NCBI RefSeq assembly: GCF_014637405.1
Contig: NZ_BMEY01000013.1
Span: 1 to 64,000, forward strand
Direction: 5' to 3'
DNA: 64,000 nt
Source of the DNA: Ornithinibacillus halotolerans
Lineage (GTDB): Bacteria > Bacillota > Bacilli > Bacillales > Amphibacillaceae
Part shown: piece after piece, positions 27,159 to 36,979 of the stretch
Position numbering within the stretch: the first letter of the stretch is position 1
How the letters are laid out: every line of letters begins with the position of its first letter
The notes under the pieces: generated by a model
Told to the model about the DNA's origin: nothing
Database searches by the model: none
Seen by the model: only the letters and a program-made list of their open reading frames with translations
Made by a program: the position numbers and the translations under genes

Positions 27159-30100
27159 TTAGTTTTTACCTAATCCAAAACCTTTTCCAGGATTGTTCCC
27201 TTTACCTTTTCCTGGGTTATTGCCTTTTCCTTTATCCTTTCCTTTTGCTTTTCCAGGATGACTATTATCTTCGCTTCCGTCTATAATGAACAGTTTACCA
27301 GCTGCTTTTGCTCTAGATTCATTACCAAAGCTATCAACTGCTTTAACTTCAATAACTGCACCATTAGCTTCAACACCTCTTGGTACTGTCCAATATGCTA
27401 CATAATGTCCATCTGACATTTCATGCATAGGAAGTTCATTCACATTATTTGTTTGAATATTTGTTAAAGGCAAATGAATTGTAAAGGAAGCGTCTAAACC
27501 AGATTCACTGTCAAATGTAATCATGACAGTTTCTCCCACTTGTAGTTCTTTATCTTCTGTTGGCGTCACATTATCAATTTCTGGTGCAACGAAATCTGCG
27601 ATAACTGTTGCAACTTTAGTTGTCGTATTTCCAGCTGCATCCGTTGCAACTACTTCCACTGTATTTTCTCCATTATCTAGTAAAATACGGTGAGAGAAGA
27701 ACCCTTCATTAACAGATGCTTCCTGGCCGTTAACTGTAACAGTGGATAGATTCACATCTTGAACTAAGCCTTGAACTGTTAGAGTTTCACGATTTGTTTT
27801 GTCACCATCTTCTACATTTGACAGAACAAGATCAGGAGCAATTGTATCAAGAGTAACCGTAACCGTTTCTGATTCAGTTGCTTCCTCGTCGTTAATGAAT
27901 GTCTTAGCTTGAAGTTCGTTAAGACCTTCTTCTAATTCGATATCGAAGCTGAACGCTCCATCATCACCAATTTCAGCATTTCCAACTTCTGAACCATTAT
28001 TTAGTAAGCTTAATGAAGTTGAATGAGATGCAGTTCCTTCAACCGTTACATTAGATTCATTTGTAAATGAACCGTTAGTTGGTGAAGTAATCACTGGATC
28101 AGTAACTCCATAGGCTACTCTTGCACGAATCATATAGTTACCTTCAGCAGCAGGTGATGGAGACCATGCCCCACTTACCATTTGATAACTTCTACCTGCA
28201 TTTGGACTATTTTCATCTGTTGCAAGTCCTGGTGCATTTGGATTGGCAATTGTTTGAACATAAACCATGAAGAAATCTCCATTTACTTGAATGTTATGTT
28301 CACTTAAATCAACAACTGTCCATTCGTTTAGATCTCTAATTGCTTCTGCTTCGATTGGCCCAGCTAATTTTTCAGCTGGTAACCCATCTTCACCGGCACT
28401 CCAAACTTCAACAGCAAATTCTGTTCCGCCTGGTGTTGGCCAGTCTGTACCATGGAATTGGAATACCCCATCAGTAACAATTGCTTGCTCTTTTCCTTCA
28501 GGTAGTGACATTTTTACAGCCCAAGCATTTCCAGCATCATAGTACGCACGAGCATTTTCTGCTGTTCCATCATCGTAGCCAATTTCTCCACCAGGAATAG
28601 TAAAGAATGGCTCTAGCTCTATATCTAATGTCTTATCTTGGTCAAAAGTTACTTCAAGCTCCTGACCATAGTAATCTTGTGCTAGTACTTTAATTGTATA
28701 TGTTCCTTCATATGCAGTAATGGAGAAGTTACCATTTTCGTCTGTTTGCACAGGTTCAATATTAGCATCTTCAACAACTAAAAGTGTAGCCCCTGCAATC
28801 GGATTACCAGACTTCTCACTTGTTACCGTACCAGAAACCGTTGCTTTTGGTAACTCTTCTAACACGAAGTTTGCAGTAGCAACTTCATCAGCATTAACTG
28901 TTACAGTTTGCTCTTGAGCTCGGAATCCGTAAGTTTCTGCAACTAATGTGTAATCTCCGGATGGTAACATTAATGTATATGAACCATCTTGTGGATTAGT
29001 AGAAACAGAGCGTCCGTTTTCAAGCACTGAAACCGTTGCAGCTAATGGTAAACCACTTACTTCATTATCAGCATTTACCTCTACAGTAGATTGTTGTTTA
29101 GCCACATTTTTAGACTCTGAGTTTTTATCTTTAGCTGCTTCTTTTTCTTTTTCTTCTTCTTCACTATTTGTAGTGATTTTGTCTGTAGCTGGGTTATTTG
29201 CTAGATTTAGAGATTCATCAGATAGTACTACATCATCAATATACCATCCCTCTTTAGTAATGCTTCCGTCAGAGTATGCATAGAACCCTACATTAATTGT
29301 TTGCCCAGCATATTCTGATAGATCAACTTCTGCATCAACCCAATCTCCAGAAGTACCATTGAATTGAGAAAGTGTTGTCCAAGTAGTCATATCTGTTGAC
29401 ACAACAACTCGACCATAATCCCATGCTGTTCCTGAAGAAGATTGTTCGAATTCATGCCAGCTCTTAAATTGTAAATAAGCTCCTTCTTCCGGTACACTTA
29501 CTGCCGGCATAATTAATGTTCCATCCATTCTAGTTGGATATTGTCCCGCTAAATTTGTAGCGTAAACATTAACTCCAGATACTGCACCATTTGGTCCAGA
29601 TGTTGGTTCCCCTAGTTCCCAAACATTGTTAGCGCCAATTAACGTCCAACCAGCTGGGTCATTTTCGAAATCCTCAGAGTACCCAACAGTAATACCATCA
29701 CTTAATGGAACTTCATATTCTGGACTCTCTACCACGTTACCCGCATAATCACTAACCGACCATTTATACGTAATCGCATCTCCAGTCATAGCTTCTCCTG
29801 GGATAACAGCAGAGAAAGTACCTTCCAAATCACTTCCATCATTTAGTTCTGCGTCAAGTTCTTGCCAATCACCTGATGCATCTAAATATGAAAGTGTCGC
29901 TCCACCAATTCGTAAATCATCTTGAACCATTACACTTAATGGTAAAGCCATATTGCGATATGCCTCTAAAGGAGCATCATGTTCAAATGTTGGTGCAACT
30001 TCATCACCACTATACATAGATTCTTCTGTTAAAGAAACATCGTCAATATACCAACCATCTCTTGTTACACTTCCATCAGAGTATGCATAGAATCCTACAT

Positions 30101-32354
30101 ATACTCGTTCACCTAGATAATTACGTAAATCTACCTCAATACTGTTCCAACCTTCAGAAGCCCCAACGAACTCTTCAACTGTTGTCCAGTTTTCTAAATC
30201 AGTAGAGATTTGCAATTCACCATAATCCCATGCTCTACCAGAAGAACTTATCTCAAAATTATGCCAGCTCTTGAACTGTAAGAAAGAGTTGCCTTCTGTA
30301 GGTACATCGATTGGAGGCATTACTAGATGATTATTCATATTAGTTACATAATCACCAGCTAGATTAGTTGCATAAACGTTATCACCAGAGTAAGCTTCTC
30401 CTGGACCAGAAGTAGGTGCTCCCCACTCCCATACATTATTAGAACCAAACTTTTGCCATCCGACTGGATTAGTTTCAAAATCCTCAAAGTAACCATTAGA
30501 GATTCCTGGTTTTACTTCAACTTCGTAGGAATCAGTCACAACTTCATTGTTACCAAAATCATTGATAACCCAATTGTAAGTGAATGTGCCTACCTCAAGC
30601 TCATCACCAGAAATTGTCACTTCATATTCTCCAGCTTTAAAGTTCCCATTTGTACGTGTTGCATCAATAGTTTGATCTCCATACTGTAATTGAACAGATG
30701 TTATGCTAACATTGTCACTTACGTCTATATTTAATGTTAAATCTAGACCAGCATATGTTTCAGAAGGTGCTACATGCTCAAATTCAGGAGCTTCTGTATC
30801 TTCCCCGTCCATTGTAACTTGACCTTCTACAGAGCCAAGTCCATCAGCGACAGTAGAAACAGCTGCAAATGCATCAACAATTCCGTGTCCATAGCCATTA
30901 TTTGGACTTTCAGGATATTCATCATCTGTTCGTGGAACTGCAGTATCCATAAGGATTTGTTCGATTTGATCTACCGTTAAGCTTGCATTAGCAGCTCTTA
31001 GTAATGCAACAACTCCAGCAACTGCAGGTGTTGCCATTGATGTCCCATTATAACTTGCATAGCCTCCGCCAGGAATTGCTGAACGAACTGCAACACCAGG
31101 TGCAGAAACTTCAGGTTTTAATTCTCCATATGGAGACGGTCCTCTTAATGAGAAACTAGCTAGCATATCATTACTATCTGTAGCACCAACAGCGAATGAT
31201 TCAGGATAGTTTGCAGGTGTGGCAACAGATCCTGGTCCACCCGGGTTAAATAAAGTTGTATTTCCCGCAGCAAATGCTGGGAATATTTCAGAGTTTCTCC
31301 AAGCTTCTACCATCGGACGATAAAACTCATCAATTCCAGATCCTCCACCCCAAGAATTGTTAACAACATCTGGAGCTTTTGAAGCATCGCCACCAGGAGC
31401 TAAAATCCACTGTCCTGCTGCAATTAGATCATCATCATATGCACCATTTGGTGTAAATGCTTGAACTGCAATCCATTTAGCACCTGGAGCAACTCCAACT
31501 TGGTTGGAACCATTTGACTCGCTACCAACCATTGTTCCCATCGTATGTGTTCCATGACCATCAATATCGTGCGGTGTAGAAGTTGTGCGATTTACAGCGT
31601 CATAAAAACTATACGTATGGTCAACTTCTCCAGTTGCAGCGTTGTAACCACGATACTTTTCCATTAGTGCTGGGTGTTCCCAATCAACACCAGTATCAAT
31701 ATTTGCAACTACTGCACCAGATCCATCAATTCCAAGCCCCCATACATCTGGAGCATTCACTCGGTCTACGCTCCATTCAATATTTTGTGGCTGAACTAAA
31801 GAAGATGTTTCCATAGAGACTGGCTTAACCAATTCACGTTTTTCGTTAGGTAAAATTTGTTCTACTTCTGGAAACGAAGCAATTTTTTCAGCAATTTCTT
31901 TCGATGCAGTAACTGCTACTATGTTCATAATATAAAATTCTTCAACATCTTTTACATTACCTGCTAATTCTTCCTTTTCTAAAAAGCTAACAACATTTCT
32001 TTGTGAAGTCGTTGCGGTTGCCTTAAGTTCAGAAATAACTGCTGAACGCTGAGCTAATTCTTGGTTAAAAGCTGATAAATTAGCTTTTTGTGCTTGCTTA
32101 AGACCATCTTGTGCAGCCTTAGCAGTATCAGCTTTATCTTTGAATTGAATTAAAAACCTAACTTCTTCATCTTTTTCAAATGCAGTCATTAAGTTTTTGT
32201 TTACTTTTGCTTCTACTACCTCTTTTGTATCAACTAAAGAAGTATGTATTGAGGTATTTGATGCAGCACCTGCAAAAGCAGGAGTAAACAATGAGAAAAT
32301 CATTAAGATTGTAGCAATAATACTAAATCTTCTAGCGAATTTTCTTCTCTTCAA
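27159..32354 (-). CDS. Secreted multidomain subtilase (bacillopeptidase F-like)
   Basis: 1731-aa exported S8 serine protease. Signal peptide 1-31; inhibitor I9-like propeptide about 60-170; catalytic domain about 195-505 with Asp220 (IDTGVD), His267 (DGHGTH) and Ser439 (GTSMATP). Then follow two near-duplicate beta domains (about 640-790 and 890-1045) sharing EDFE, PTSGP, VYATNLAG, QFKSWH and GWYIDDV; two carboxypeptidase-regulatory-like repeats (about 1110-1260); a jelly-roll segment; Ig-like repeats; and a tail of GKGKGNNPGKG repeats that may bind wall polymers. The start is TTG at 32354 after GGGGGAGG. Bacillopeptidase F is the closest type known to me. It probably digests extracellular protein. 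Confidence 0.92.
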   Translation of the reverse strand: MKRRKFARRFSIIATILMIFSLFTPAFAGAASNTSIHTSLVDTKEVVEAKVNKNLMTAFEKDEEVRFLIQFKDKADTAKAAQDGLKQAQKANLSAFNQELAQRSAVISELKATATTSQRNVVSFLEKEELAGNVKDVEEFYIMNIVAVTASKEIAEKIASFPEVEQILPNEKRELVKPVSMETSSLVQPQNIEWSVDRVNAPDVWGLGIDGSGAVVANIDTGVDWEHPALMEKYRGYNAATGEVDHTYSFYDAVNRTTSTPHDIDGHGTHTMGTMVGSESNGSNQVGVAPGAKWIAVQAFTPNGAYDDDLIAAGQWILAPGGDASKAPDVVNNSWGGGSGIDEFYRPMVEAWRNSEIFPAFAAGNTTLFNPGGPGSVATPANYPESFAVGATDSNDMLASFSLRGPSPYGELKPEVSAPGVAVRSAIPGGGYASYNGTSMATPAVAGVVALLRAANASLTVDQIEQILMDTAVPRTDDEYPESPNNGYGHGIVDAFAAVSTVADGLGSVEGQVTMDGEDTEAPEFEHVAPSETYAGLDLTLNIDVSDNVSITSVQLQYGDQTIDATRTNGNFKAGEYEVTISGDELEVGTFTYNWVINDFGNNEVVTDSYEVEVKPGISNGYFEDFETNPVGWQKFGSNNVWEWGAPTSGPGEAYSGDNVYATNLAGDYVTNMNNHLVMPPIDVPTEGNSFLQFKSWHNFEISSSGRAWDYGELQISTDLENWTTVEEFVGASEGWNSIEVDLRNYLGERVYVGFYAYSDGSVTRDGWYIDDVSLTEESMYSGDEVAPTFEHDAPLEAYRNMALPLSVMVQDDLRIGGATLSYLDASGDWQELDAELNDGSDLEGTFSAVIPGEAMTGDAITYKWSVSDYAGNVVESPEYEVPLSDGITVGYSEDFENDPAGWTLIGANNVWELGEPTSGPNGAVSGVNVYATNLAGQYPTRMDGTLIMPAVSVPEEGAYLQFKSWHEFEQSSSGTAWDYGRVVVSTDMTTWTTLSQFNGTSGDWVDAEVDLSEYAGQTINVGFYAYSDGSITKEGWYIDDVVLSDESLNLANNPATDKITTNSEEEEKEKEAAKDKNSESKNVAKQQSTVEVNADNEVSGLPLAATVSVLENGRSVSTNPQDGSYTLMLPSGDYTLVAETYGFRAQEQTVTVNADEVATANFVLEELPKATVSGTVTSEKSGNPIAGATLLVVEDANIEPVQTDENGNFSITAYEGTYTIKVLAQDYYGQELEVTFDQDKTLDIELEPFFTIPGGEIGYDDGTAENARAYYDAGNAWAVKMSLPEGKEQAIVTDGVFQFHGTDWPTPGGTEFAVEVWSAGEDGLPAEKLAGPIEAEAIRDLNEWTVVDLSEHNIQVNGDFFMVYVQTIANPNAPGLATDENSPNAGRSYQMVSGAWSPSPAAEGNYMIRARVAYGVTDPVITSPTNGSFTNESNVTVEGTASHSTSLSLLNNGSEVGNAEIGDDGAFSFDIELEEGLNELQAKTFINDEEATESETVTVTLDTIAPDLVLSNVEDGDKTNRETLTVQGLVQDVNLSTVTVNGQEASVNEGFFSHRILLDNGENTVEVVATDAAGNTTTKVATVIADFVAPEIDNVTPTEDKELQVGETVMITFDSESGLDASFTIHLPLTNIQTNNVNELPMHEMSDGHYVAYWTVPRGVEANGAVIEVKAVDSFGNESRAKAAGKLFIIDGSEDNSHPGKAKGKDKGKGNNPGKGKGNNPGKGFGLGKN

Positions 32355-32823
32355 GTAAATTCCTCCCCCGATATTTTTTTACAACAAAACCAACCCTAAA
32401 CTTGCCCTCCTTTCTTCAAAAAGTAAGTCAAGCCTTGTTCTAAGATGCTAGTCTTGTTGTTGTAATACACTATAATCCATCGGGGATGTCATATATCGTC
32501 GAATTATGGGGTATTTTTCTGAATATTTGAAAATGATTAATTATTACTAGTTATAAATAAATAGTATCTAATGAAAAAGTTATAAGTAAATTCAGTAAGT
32601 AATTGACAACCTATTGATTTCATTGACTTTTTTGATCTAGTCCTATTTTTATAAGATATAACTTTCCTTGTTTAGGAATGAAAATTAATTATAAAGTCTT
32701 GATTATTTTGGGGTGCAAATGGAGTAATTGTTTATATTTATTAAATAAGGGGGCCATTTCATTATTCTATAAAACTTAATTCTCATTTATATTTCTGACA
32801 GCCAGTACTTTTCACCTACTAGA
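32355..32823. other. Intergenic region upstream of the S8 protease
   Basis: About 470 bases without a convincing gene, A/T-rich. On the minus strand a possible promoter is TTGTCA, 18 bases, TTATAA near 32590-32620, and an unused Shine-Dalgarno-like AGGAGGG lies about 60 bases before the start codon. No inverted repeat strong enough to name an operator was found. Confidence 0.4.
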
Positions 32824-32864
32824 AAAAGCAAAGCTAATCTAATAAATTAGAATAACTTTGCTCA
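32824..32864 (-). terminator. Rho-independent terminator after the heme farnesyltransferase gene
   Basis: Imperfect long stem AGCAAAGCTAATCTAA with TTAGAATAACTTTGCT, followed by TTTTT on the minus strand. Confidence 0.75.
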
Positions 32865-32883
32865 ATATAAAATTAATATTTTG

Positions 32884-33780
32884 TTATAAATTAAAGATTA
32901 TACCCATTAAGGAATAAATGATAATGGTCGAAAACATCATAGTCATATATAAAAGTGAGTAAATAAATAACATCTTTGCCCACTTAGTTGAATCTTCTTG
33001 TTTATAAGCTACTATACTGATAATTAACCATATACCACCAAGTAACAATCCCACGAACATAAGTCCCCTACTTAAAGTACCTAATAGAAAACTAGATAAA
33101 ATTAAGATCGTAAGATAAATATTCGTCTGTATAAAGGTACGTTTAATCCCTTTAACAACTGGAAGCATTGGGACATTTGCAGCTTTATAGTCATCATGTC
33201 TTCTGATGGCAATTGCATAGAAATGAGGCATTTGCCAAATTATTGCAATGATAAATAAACCTAATAAAGCAGGATGACTTATATCTGGATATATTGCAGC
33301 CCAACCTATTAATGGTGGTACTGCACCTGAAAGGCTACCTACCTCTGTATTCCAAATAGTTCTTCGTTTTGTCCAAATCGTATAAGGTACTACATATAAA
33401 AACAGTCCTAAGAATCCTAATAATGCTGCTAACCAAGTAGTTAATAACAAACTTCCAATGCCTAAAATAGTCATAATGATTGCTAGCCATACAGTAGTTT
33501 TTATACTTATAGCACCAGTTACAGTTGGCCTAACTTTTGTTCGTTGCATAATCGCATCAATATCTCGATCATATAAATTATTAAAAGCACCTGCAGCTCC
33601 AATAATTAAAGCAGTTCCAATACTAGCAAAAATCATTTCTGGTATCTTATCGGTTATCTTATAATCATACGTATACATTGCTAATACTAAACCAGCAAAC
33701 ATTGGTATAAGGTTGGATGTAATTATTCCTGTTTTAATTGTTTTTGCTATTGTCTGTTTTATTTCCTGAACGTTTGACAT
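32884..33780 (-). CDS. ctaB: Protoheme IX farnesyltransferase
   Basis: 298-aa UbiA-superfamily membrane enzyme that farnesylates protoheme to heme O. The prenyl-diphosphate motif NNLYDRDIDAIMQRT (first Asp-rich motif) and RRHDDYKAANVPM (second) are kept, with about nine helices. It is not next to other cytochrome oxidase genes, so it may be a second copy like B. subtilis CtaO instead of operon CtaB. The ATG at 33780 has only a distant AGAAGGG. The 295-base gap to the next gene shows no feature I can name with confidence. Confidence 0.92.
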   Translation of the reverse strand: MSNVQEIKQTIAKTIKTGIITSNLIPMFAGLVLAMYTYDYKITDKIPEMIFASIGTALIIGAAGAFNNLYDRDIDAIMQRTKVRPTVTGAISIKTTVWLAIIMTILGIGSLLLTTWLAALLGFLGLFLYVVPYTIWTKRRTIWNTEVGSLSGAVPPLIGWAAIYPDISHPALLGLFIIAIIWQMPHFYAIAIRRHDDYKAANVPMLPVVKGIKRTFIQTNIYLTILILSSFLLGTLSRGLMFVGLLLGGIWLIISIVAYKQEDSTKWAKMLFIYSLLYMTMMFSTIIIYSLMGIIFNL

Positions 33781-34075
33781 GTTACAATTTATATTCCCTT
33801 CTAATGCCCTACACTATGTAAGACTATATTACTCAGTTACACTTCTATCATTGTATCATTTCTTTTATCGTTTTTCCCAATATAATAGCAAATTTTGTTG
33901 AACAAACTGTTAACTTGACTAAGAAACAACTAGATTTAAGTATTAAAACATTATGTAAGCAGGAAAAACTAAATTCATAGCGAAATATATAGAGAGTAAA
34001 TAAGAATTAGGGGGATTTGCCAGTGTGGAAAAATGAGAACGCAAAATAGTTAACAAAAATGAAAGGTGATATTAT

Positions 34076-34636
34076 ATGGATAGAGTATTGCTCGTTATCG
34101 ATGTACAAAATGGTATTGTAAATTTCCGAGATTTCTCGAAGGAAATTTCTTTAATAGAAAATATAATAAAAGATTTTAAGAATTCTAATGCACCAGTTAT
34201 TTTCATCCAACACTTTGATCAACAGGAAGATAGTACACTCCACCGAAATTCTGATGGTTCTAATCTTTACCCTAAATTAAAGGATTATGCTGATTATGTA
34301 GTTGAAAAAGAAACACCGAGTGCCTTCTTTAATACAAATCTCAGTGAATTGTTGAATAGTTTAGGTACTAAACAAGTATTTATCACTGGATTTAACACTG
34401 AATTTTGTTGTATGTTTACTGCAATTTCAGCTTATGACAGAGGGTTTAAAGTTACTTTTATTGAAGATGCAACAGGAACTGTAAACACTGGTGAAACTTA
34501 CGAAATGAAAGATCTTGATATAAGAGATTTTATTGGAACAGTTCTATACTGGTCAGGATCAATCGAAGTATTAGATATTGAAGAGTATGAGGACATATAC
34601 AAGAGTAAATGGATGGAAAATAAATTATCTACTTAA
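34076..34636 (+). CDS. Isochorismatase-family cysteine hydrolase
   Basis: 186-aa alpha/beta hydrolase of the isochorismatase/nicotinamidase superfamily. The likely triad is Asp9 (VIDVQNG), Lys78 (VEKETPSAF) and Cys111 (NTEFCC, followed by MFTAISAYDRGF). The substrate is unknown; metal-binding His residues of true nicotinamidases are not evident. SD GAAAGGTGA precedes the ATG. It ends in a two-way terminator shared with the cold shock gene. Confidence 0.9.
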   Translation: MDRVLLVIDVQNGIVNFRDFSKEISLIENIIKDFKNSNAPVIFIQHFDQQEDSTLHRNSDGSNLYPKLKDYADYVVEKETPSAFFNTNLSELLNSLGTKQVFITGFNTEFCCMFTAISAYDRGFKVTFIEDATGTVNTGETYEMKDLDIRDFIGTVLYWSGSIEVLDIEEYEDIYKSKWMENKLST

Positions 34637-34642
34637 AAATTA

Positions 34643-34676
34643 AAAAAACCTCTTCTCAGATGAGAAGAGGTTTTAA
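34643..34676. terminator. Bidirectional terminator
   Basis: 14-bp stem AAAACCTCTTCTCA (34645-34658) with its complement (34661-34674). The minus strand has seven T and the plus strand TTTT, serving the converging hydrolase and cold shock genes. Confidence 0.88.
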
Positions 34677-34682
34677 TCGCTA

Positions 34683-34883
34683 TTATAGTTTAACTACGTT
34701 AGCTGCTTGTGGTCCACGGTTACCTTCAGTAATATCGAAAGAAACTTGTTGACCTTCTTCTAATGATTTGAAACCTTCGCCTTGAATTGCTGAGAAGTGT
34801 ACGAATACGTCGTCTCCACCTTCAACTTCGATAAATCCAAAACCTTTTTCTGCGTTAAACCATTTTACTGAACCTTTGTTCAT
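34683..34883 (-). CDS. Cold shock protein (CspB/CspD type)
   Basis: 66-aa single cold-shock domain, an RNA chaperone binding single-stranded nucleic acid. RNP1 KGFGFIEV and RNP2 VFVHFSAI are intact and the [11 protein letters not shown] start is classic. ATG 34883 follows GGAGG by eight bases. A promoter about 130 bases upstream gives a long leader, as in cold-induced csp genes. Confidence 0.96.
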   Translation of the reverse strand: MNKGSVKWFNAEKGFGFIEVEGGDDVFVHFSAIQGEGFKSLEEGQQVSFDITEGNRGPQAANVVKL

Positions 34884-35015
34884 AGAAAAAACCTCCATGT
34901 GCATAATAGCACGAATATTACTAATTTCAGTTCTAGATAATAATTCAAGACGATAATCACTAATAAGTTATTACACTAATCTTGTATTTGCCACGAACAT
35001 CAATAAGTTAATCTT

Positions 35016-35024
35016 ATTATAACA
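35016..35024 (-). promoter_or_regulatory. Extended -10 promoter of the cold shock gene
   Basis: Minus strand TGTTATAAT is an extended -10 element with a poor -35. The predicted leader is about 125 bases and contains no reading frame of note, consistent with a structured cold-shock leader. Confidence 0.6.
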
Positions 35025-35114
35025 CCTATAACCAATAATTCATACCTTTTTTATAAAATAATTTAAATTAGTTTCTGTATCAATCCAAAATGCATATAGA
35101 TGTTATGTATTCCT

Positions 35115-35570
35115 TTAATACTTATCGTAGAATTGTTTCATTGTCTTTATAGTACCTAATAGCTCTGCTTCTCGATAAGCTAACATGATTAATAAATCTC
35201 CATGTGTTTCCACATGACCATAAGGCACTTTAAATTTAACATCAGATTTCCAAAAAAGTTCATCAAAATTGTTAATTCTATTTTGTTGATCTTCTAATTG
35301 CTCCATTAACTCTTCCAATGTTGGTGCTTCTACATACCAATCTTTAGCACTAACATCTGAGCTAAAAAGATCTCGATATTGTTCTGGCAACTTATAAGAA
35401 TTTTTACTTACAAATAGTAGTTTCTCATGCATTAATAACGTGTTCCCTACATACCAGCGAATTGTATTATCAAAATATTTTGTGTCACGATCTAACATAT
35501 CTTTATCTAAATCCTTAATGAAAGTAAGAAGTGATGTTCTTGTAAGATTAAATTGCTTTAAAACTGACAT
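35115..35570 (-). CDS. DinB-like family protein
   Basis: 151-aa helical protein resembling the DinB/YfiT four-helix family. The segment NTIRWYVGNTLLMHEKLLF and the end HGDLLIMLAYREAELLGTI sit where DinB proteins carry metal-binding His residues; here only part of the His set is kept, so catalysis is doubtful. Function unknown; relatives are often stress linked. SD TAGGAGG is well placed. A single gene, with no partner. Confidence 0.65.
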   Translation of the reverse strand: MSVLKQFNLTRTSLLTFIKDLDKDMLDRDTKYFDNTIRWYVGNTLLMHEKLLFVSKNSYKLPEQYRDLFSSDVSAKDWYVEAPTLEELMEQLEDQQNRINNFDELFWKSDVKFKVPYGHVETHGDLLIMLAYREAELLGTIKTMKQFYDKY

Positions 35571-35623
35571 AATAATTTCCTCCTATCAAATACATACCAT
35601 TATAATCGAACTTATTAAGAAAT

Positions 35624-35676
35624 AAAAGAGATGTGTCGTTATATCGGATATTCTCCAACAAAACAACACATCTCAC
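35624..35676 (-). terminator. Rho-independent terminator after the 3D-domain gene
   Basis: 9-bp stem GAGATGTGT (35629-35637) with ACACATCTC (35666-35674), 28-base loop, and TTTTATT on the minus strand. Confidence 0.68.
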
Positions 35677-35678
35677 TA

Positions 35679-36797
35679 TTATTGTATAGTCACTTTGACT
35701 CTGCGTATTCCCCATTTTAGTGCATCTGCTTTATTTGGGAGAAATACATCAATTTTATTTCCTTTAATGGCACTTCCAGTATCTCCTGCAATTGCATACC
35801 CATATCCTTCAACATGAACCACTGTTCCAAGTGGGATTACAGTTGGGTCAACGGCAATTACTTTCATATCGGGGTTCTCAATTAAATTAATTCCCGTATG
35901 TGTAATCCCAGAGCATCCTTTACATTTTGCTGTATAAGCAGTAGAGGTTACGGTTATTGTTTTTCCATTAACATGCTTTAAATCAGAGTCTTTTTTACCA
36001 TTAGATTTATTGGATTTGTTACTAAGAAGTTCTAATTCTCTAGCTTTTTTTGCCTCCGCCATTTTCCTTTTTACTTCTGTTTCAACGGATGCAAGACTTT
36101 TATCTTCTTTCTTTAATTGATCAATTAATGATATTAGGTTATTTTGTTTTTCTTCTAACGAAGCAACTCTCTCTTCATTTTCTGCCTTTTGTTCTTCAAT
36201 TAATGCCAGAGCAGCTTCTTGTTCTTTTTTCATCCCATTTAAATCATTAAGTTTAGTCATAGAAAGGGTCTTTTTTTCTTCAACCATTTGTATATCTAGT
36301 TCTAAATCCTCAATTAGGTCAGCATCAGATTTTGTAATTGTATTTACCATCGTAATTCGACTAATAAAGTCACTGAAGCTATCCGAACCAAATAATACAT
36401 CTAGAAAATTAATATGTCCACCAGTTTTCTGATAAGATGATAATCTTTCGTTTAATATTTCATGGCGCTTTTCAATATCAGATTCTAATTCCTTAATCTC
36501 TTCTTGTAACTGCTCAATTTCATTTATAGTGGCACTGATATTTTCTTCTGTCTCATTTATTAATTTTATATTTTCTTGTATTTCTTCATTAACACGATTT
36601 ATCTCAACATCTAACTCATCTATTTCAGCCATAATTGTTGAAATATCCGCTTGTGCACTTGTTAATTCGTTCTTTATTTTCTCTCGCTTTTTATTTATAT
36701 CTTCTAAACTATTATTCCCAGCAGCAAAAACTTGAATGCTAGTAAAAGCACTGAAAACAAATAGTAAACTCAAGGTTAGTACAGTTAATTTTCTCAA
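35679..36797 (-). CDS. Secreted coiled-coil protein with C-terminal 3D domain
   Basis: 372-aa cell-wall protein. Signal peptide 1-25 (ends VFA); residues 28-250 form a long coiled coil like the N-terminal part of PcsB/CwlO, including the HINFLDVLFGSDSFSDFI segment; a Ser/Asn linker; then a 3D domain (about 285-372) with the Asp residues in AVDPTVIPLG, AGDTGSAIKG and KIDVFLP. The 3D domain is the fold of YabE/YuiC-type muralytic enzymes. It probably cleaves peptidoglycan, with the coil acting as an autoinhibitor or FtsEX-type partner (inference). The start is TTG at 36797 after AGGGG. Confidence 0.88.
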   Translation of the reverse strand: MRKLTVLTLSLLFVFSAFTSIQVFAAGNNSLEDINKKREKIKNELTSAQADISTIMAEIDELDVEINRVNEEIQENIKLINETEENISATINEIEQLQEEIKELESDIEKRHEILNERLSSYQKTGGHINFLDVLFGSDSFSDFISRITMVNTITKSDADLIEDLELDIQMVEEKKTLSMTKLNDLNGMKKEQEAALALIEEQKAENEERVASLEEKQNNLISLIDQLKKEDKSLASVETEVKRKMAEAKKARELELLSNKSNKSNGKKDSDLKHVNGKTITVTSTAYTAKCKGCSGITHTGINLIENPDMKVIAVDPTVIPLGTVVHVEGYGYAIAGDTGSAIKGNKIDVFLPNKADALKWGIRRVKVTIQ

Positions 36798-36940
36798 CTT
36801 TTTTCCCCTGCTTCCTATTTCTCTAGTAAGTAAATTATTATTAATAGCAAGTTAGATTATAACATTACTAGATTTCAGGCTTTTTAGCAGGTTATTACAT
36901 TTATATTTCATTTTTAAGCACTTACGAATTCTATATAATA

Positions 36941-36972
36941 AAAATAACTCGAATACATTGGTTGTATTCGAG
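36941..36972 (-). terminator. Rho-independent terminator after the lipoprotein gene
   Basis: 10-bp stem CTCGAATACA (36948-36957) with TGTATTCGAG (36963-36972), followed by TTATTTTT on the minus strand. Confidence 0.85.
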
Positions 36973-36979
36973 CTAATTA

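Noticed and set aside
28291-31816. Several plus-strand open frames of 60-80 codons inside the S8 protease gene
   Set aside because: They lack ribosome binding sites and recognisable sequence, and follow from the codon bias of the true gene on the other strand.
34023-34049. Eight-codon leader peptide (GTG start after AGGGGGA) before the isochorismatase-like gene
   Set aside because: No repeated regulatory codons and no attenuator hairpin between it and the gene; likely chance.
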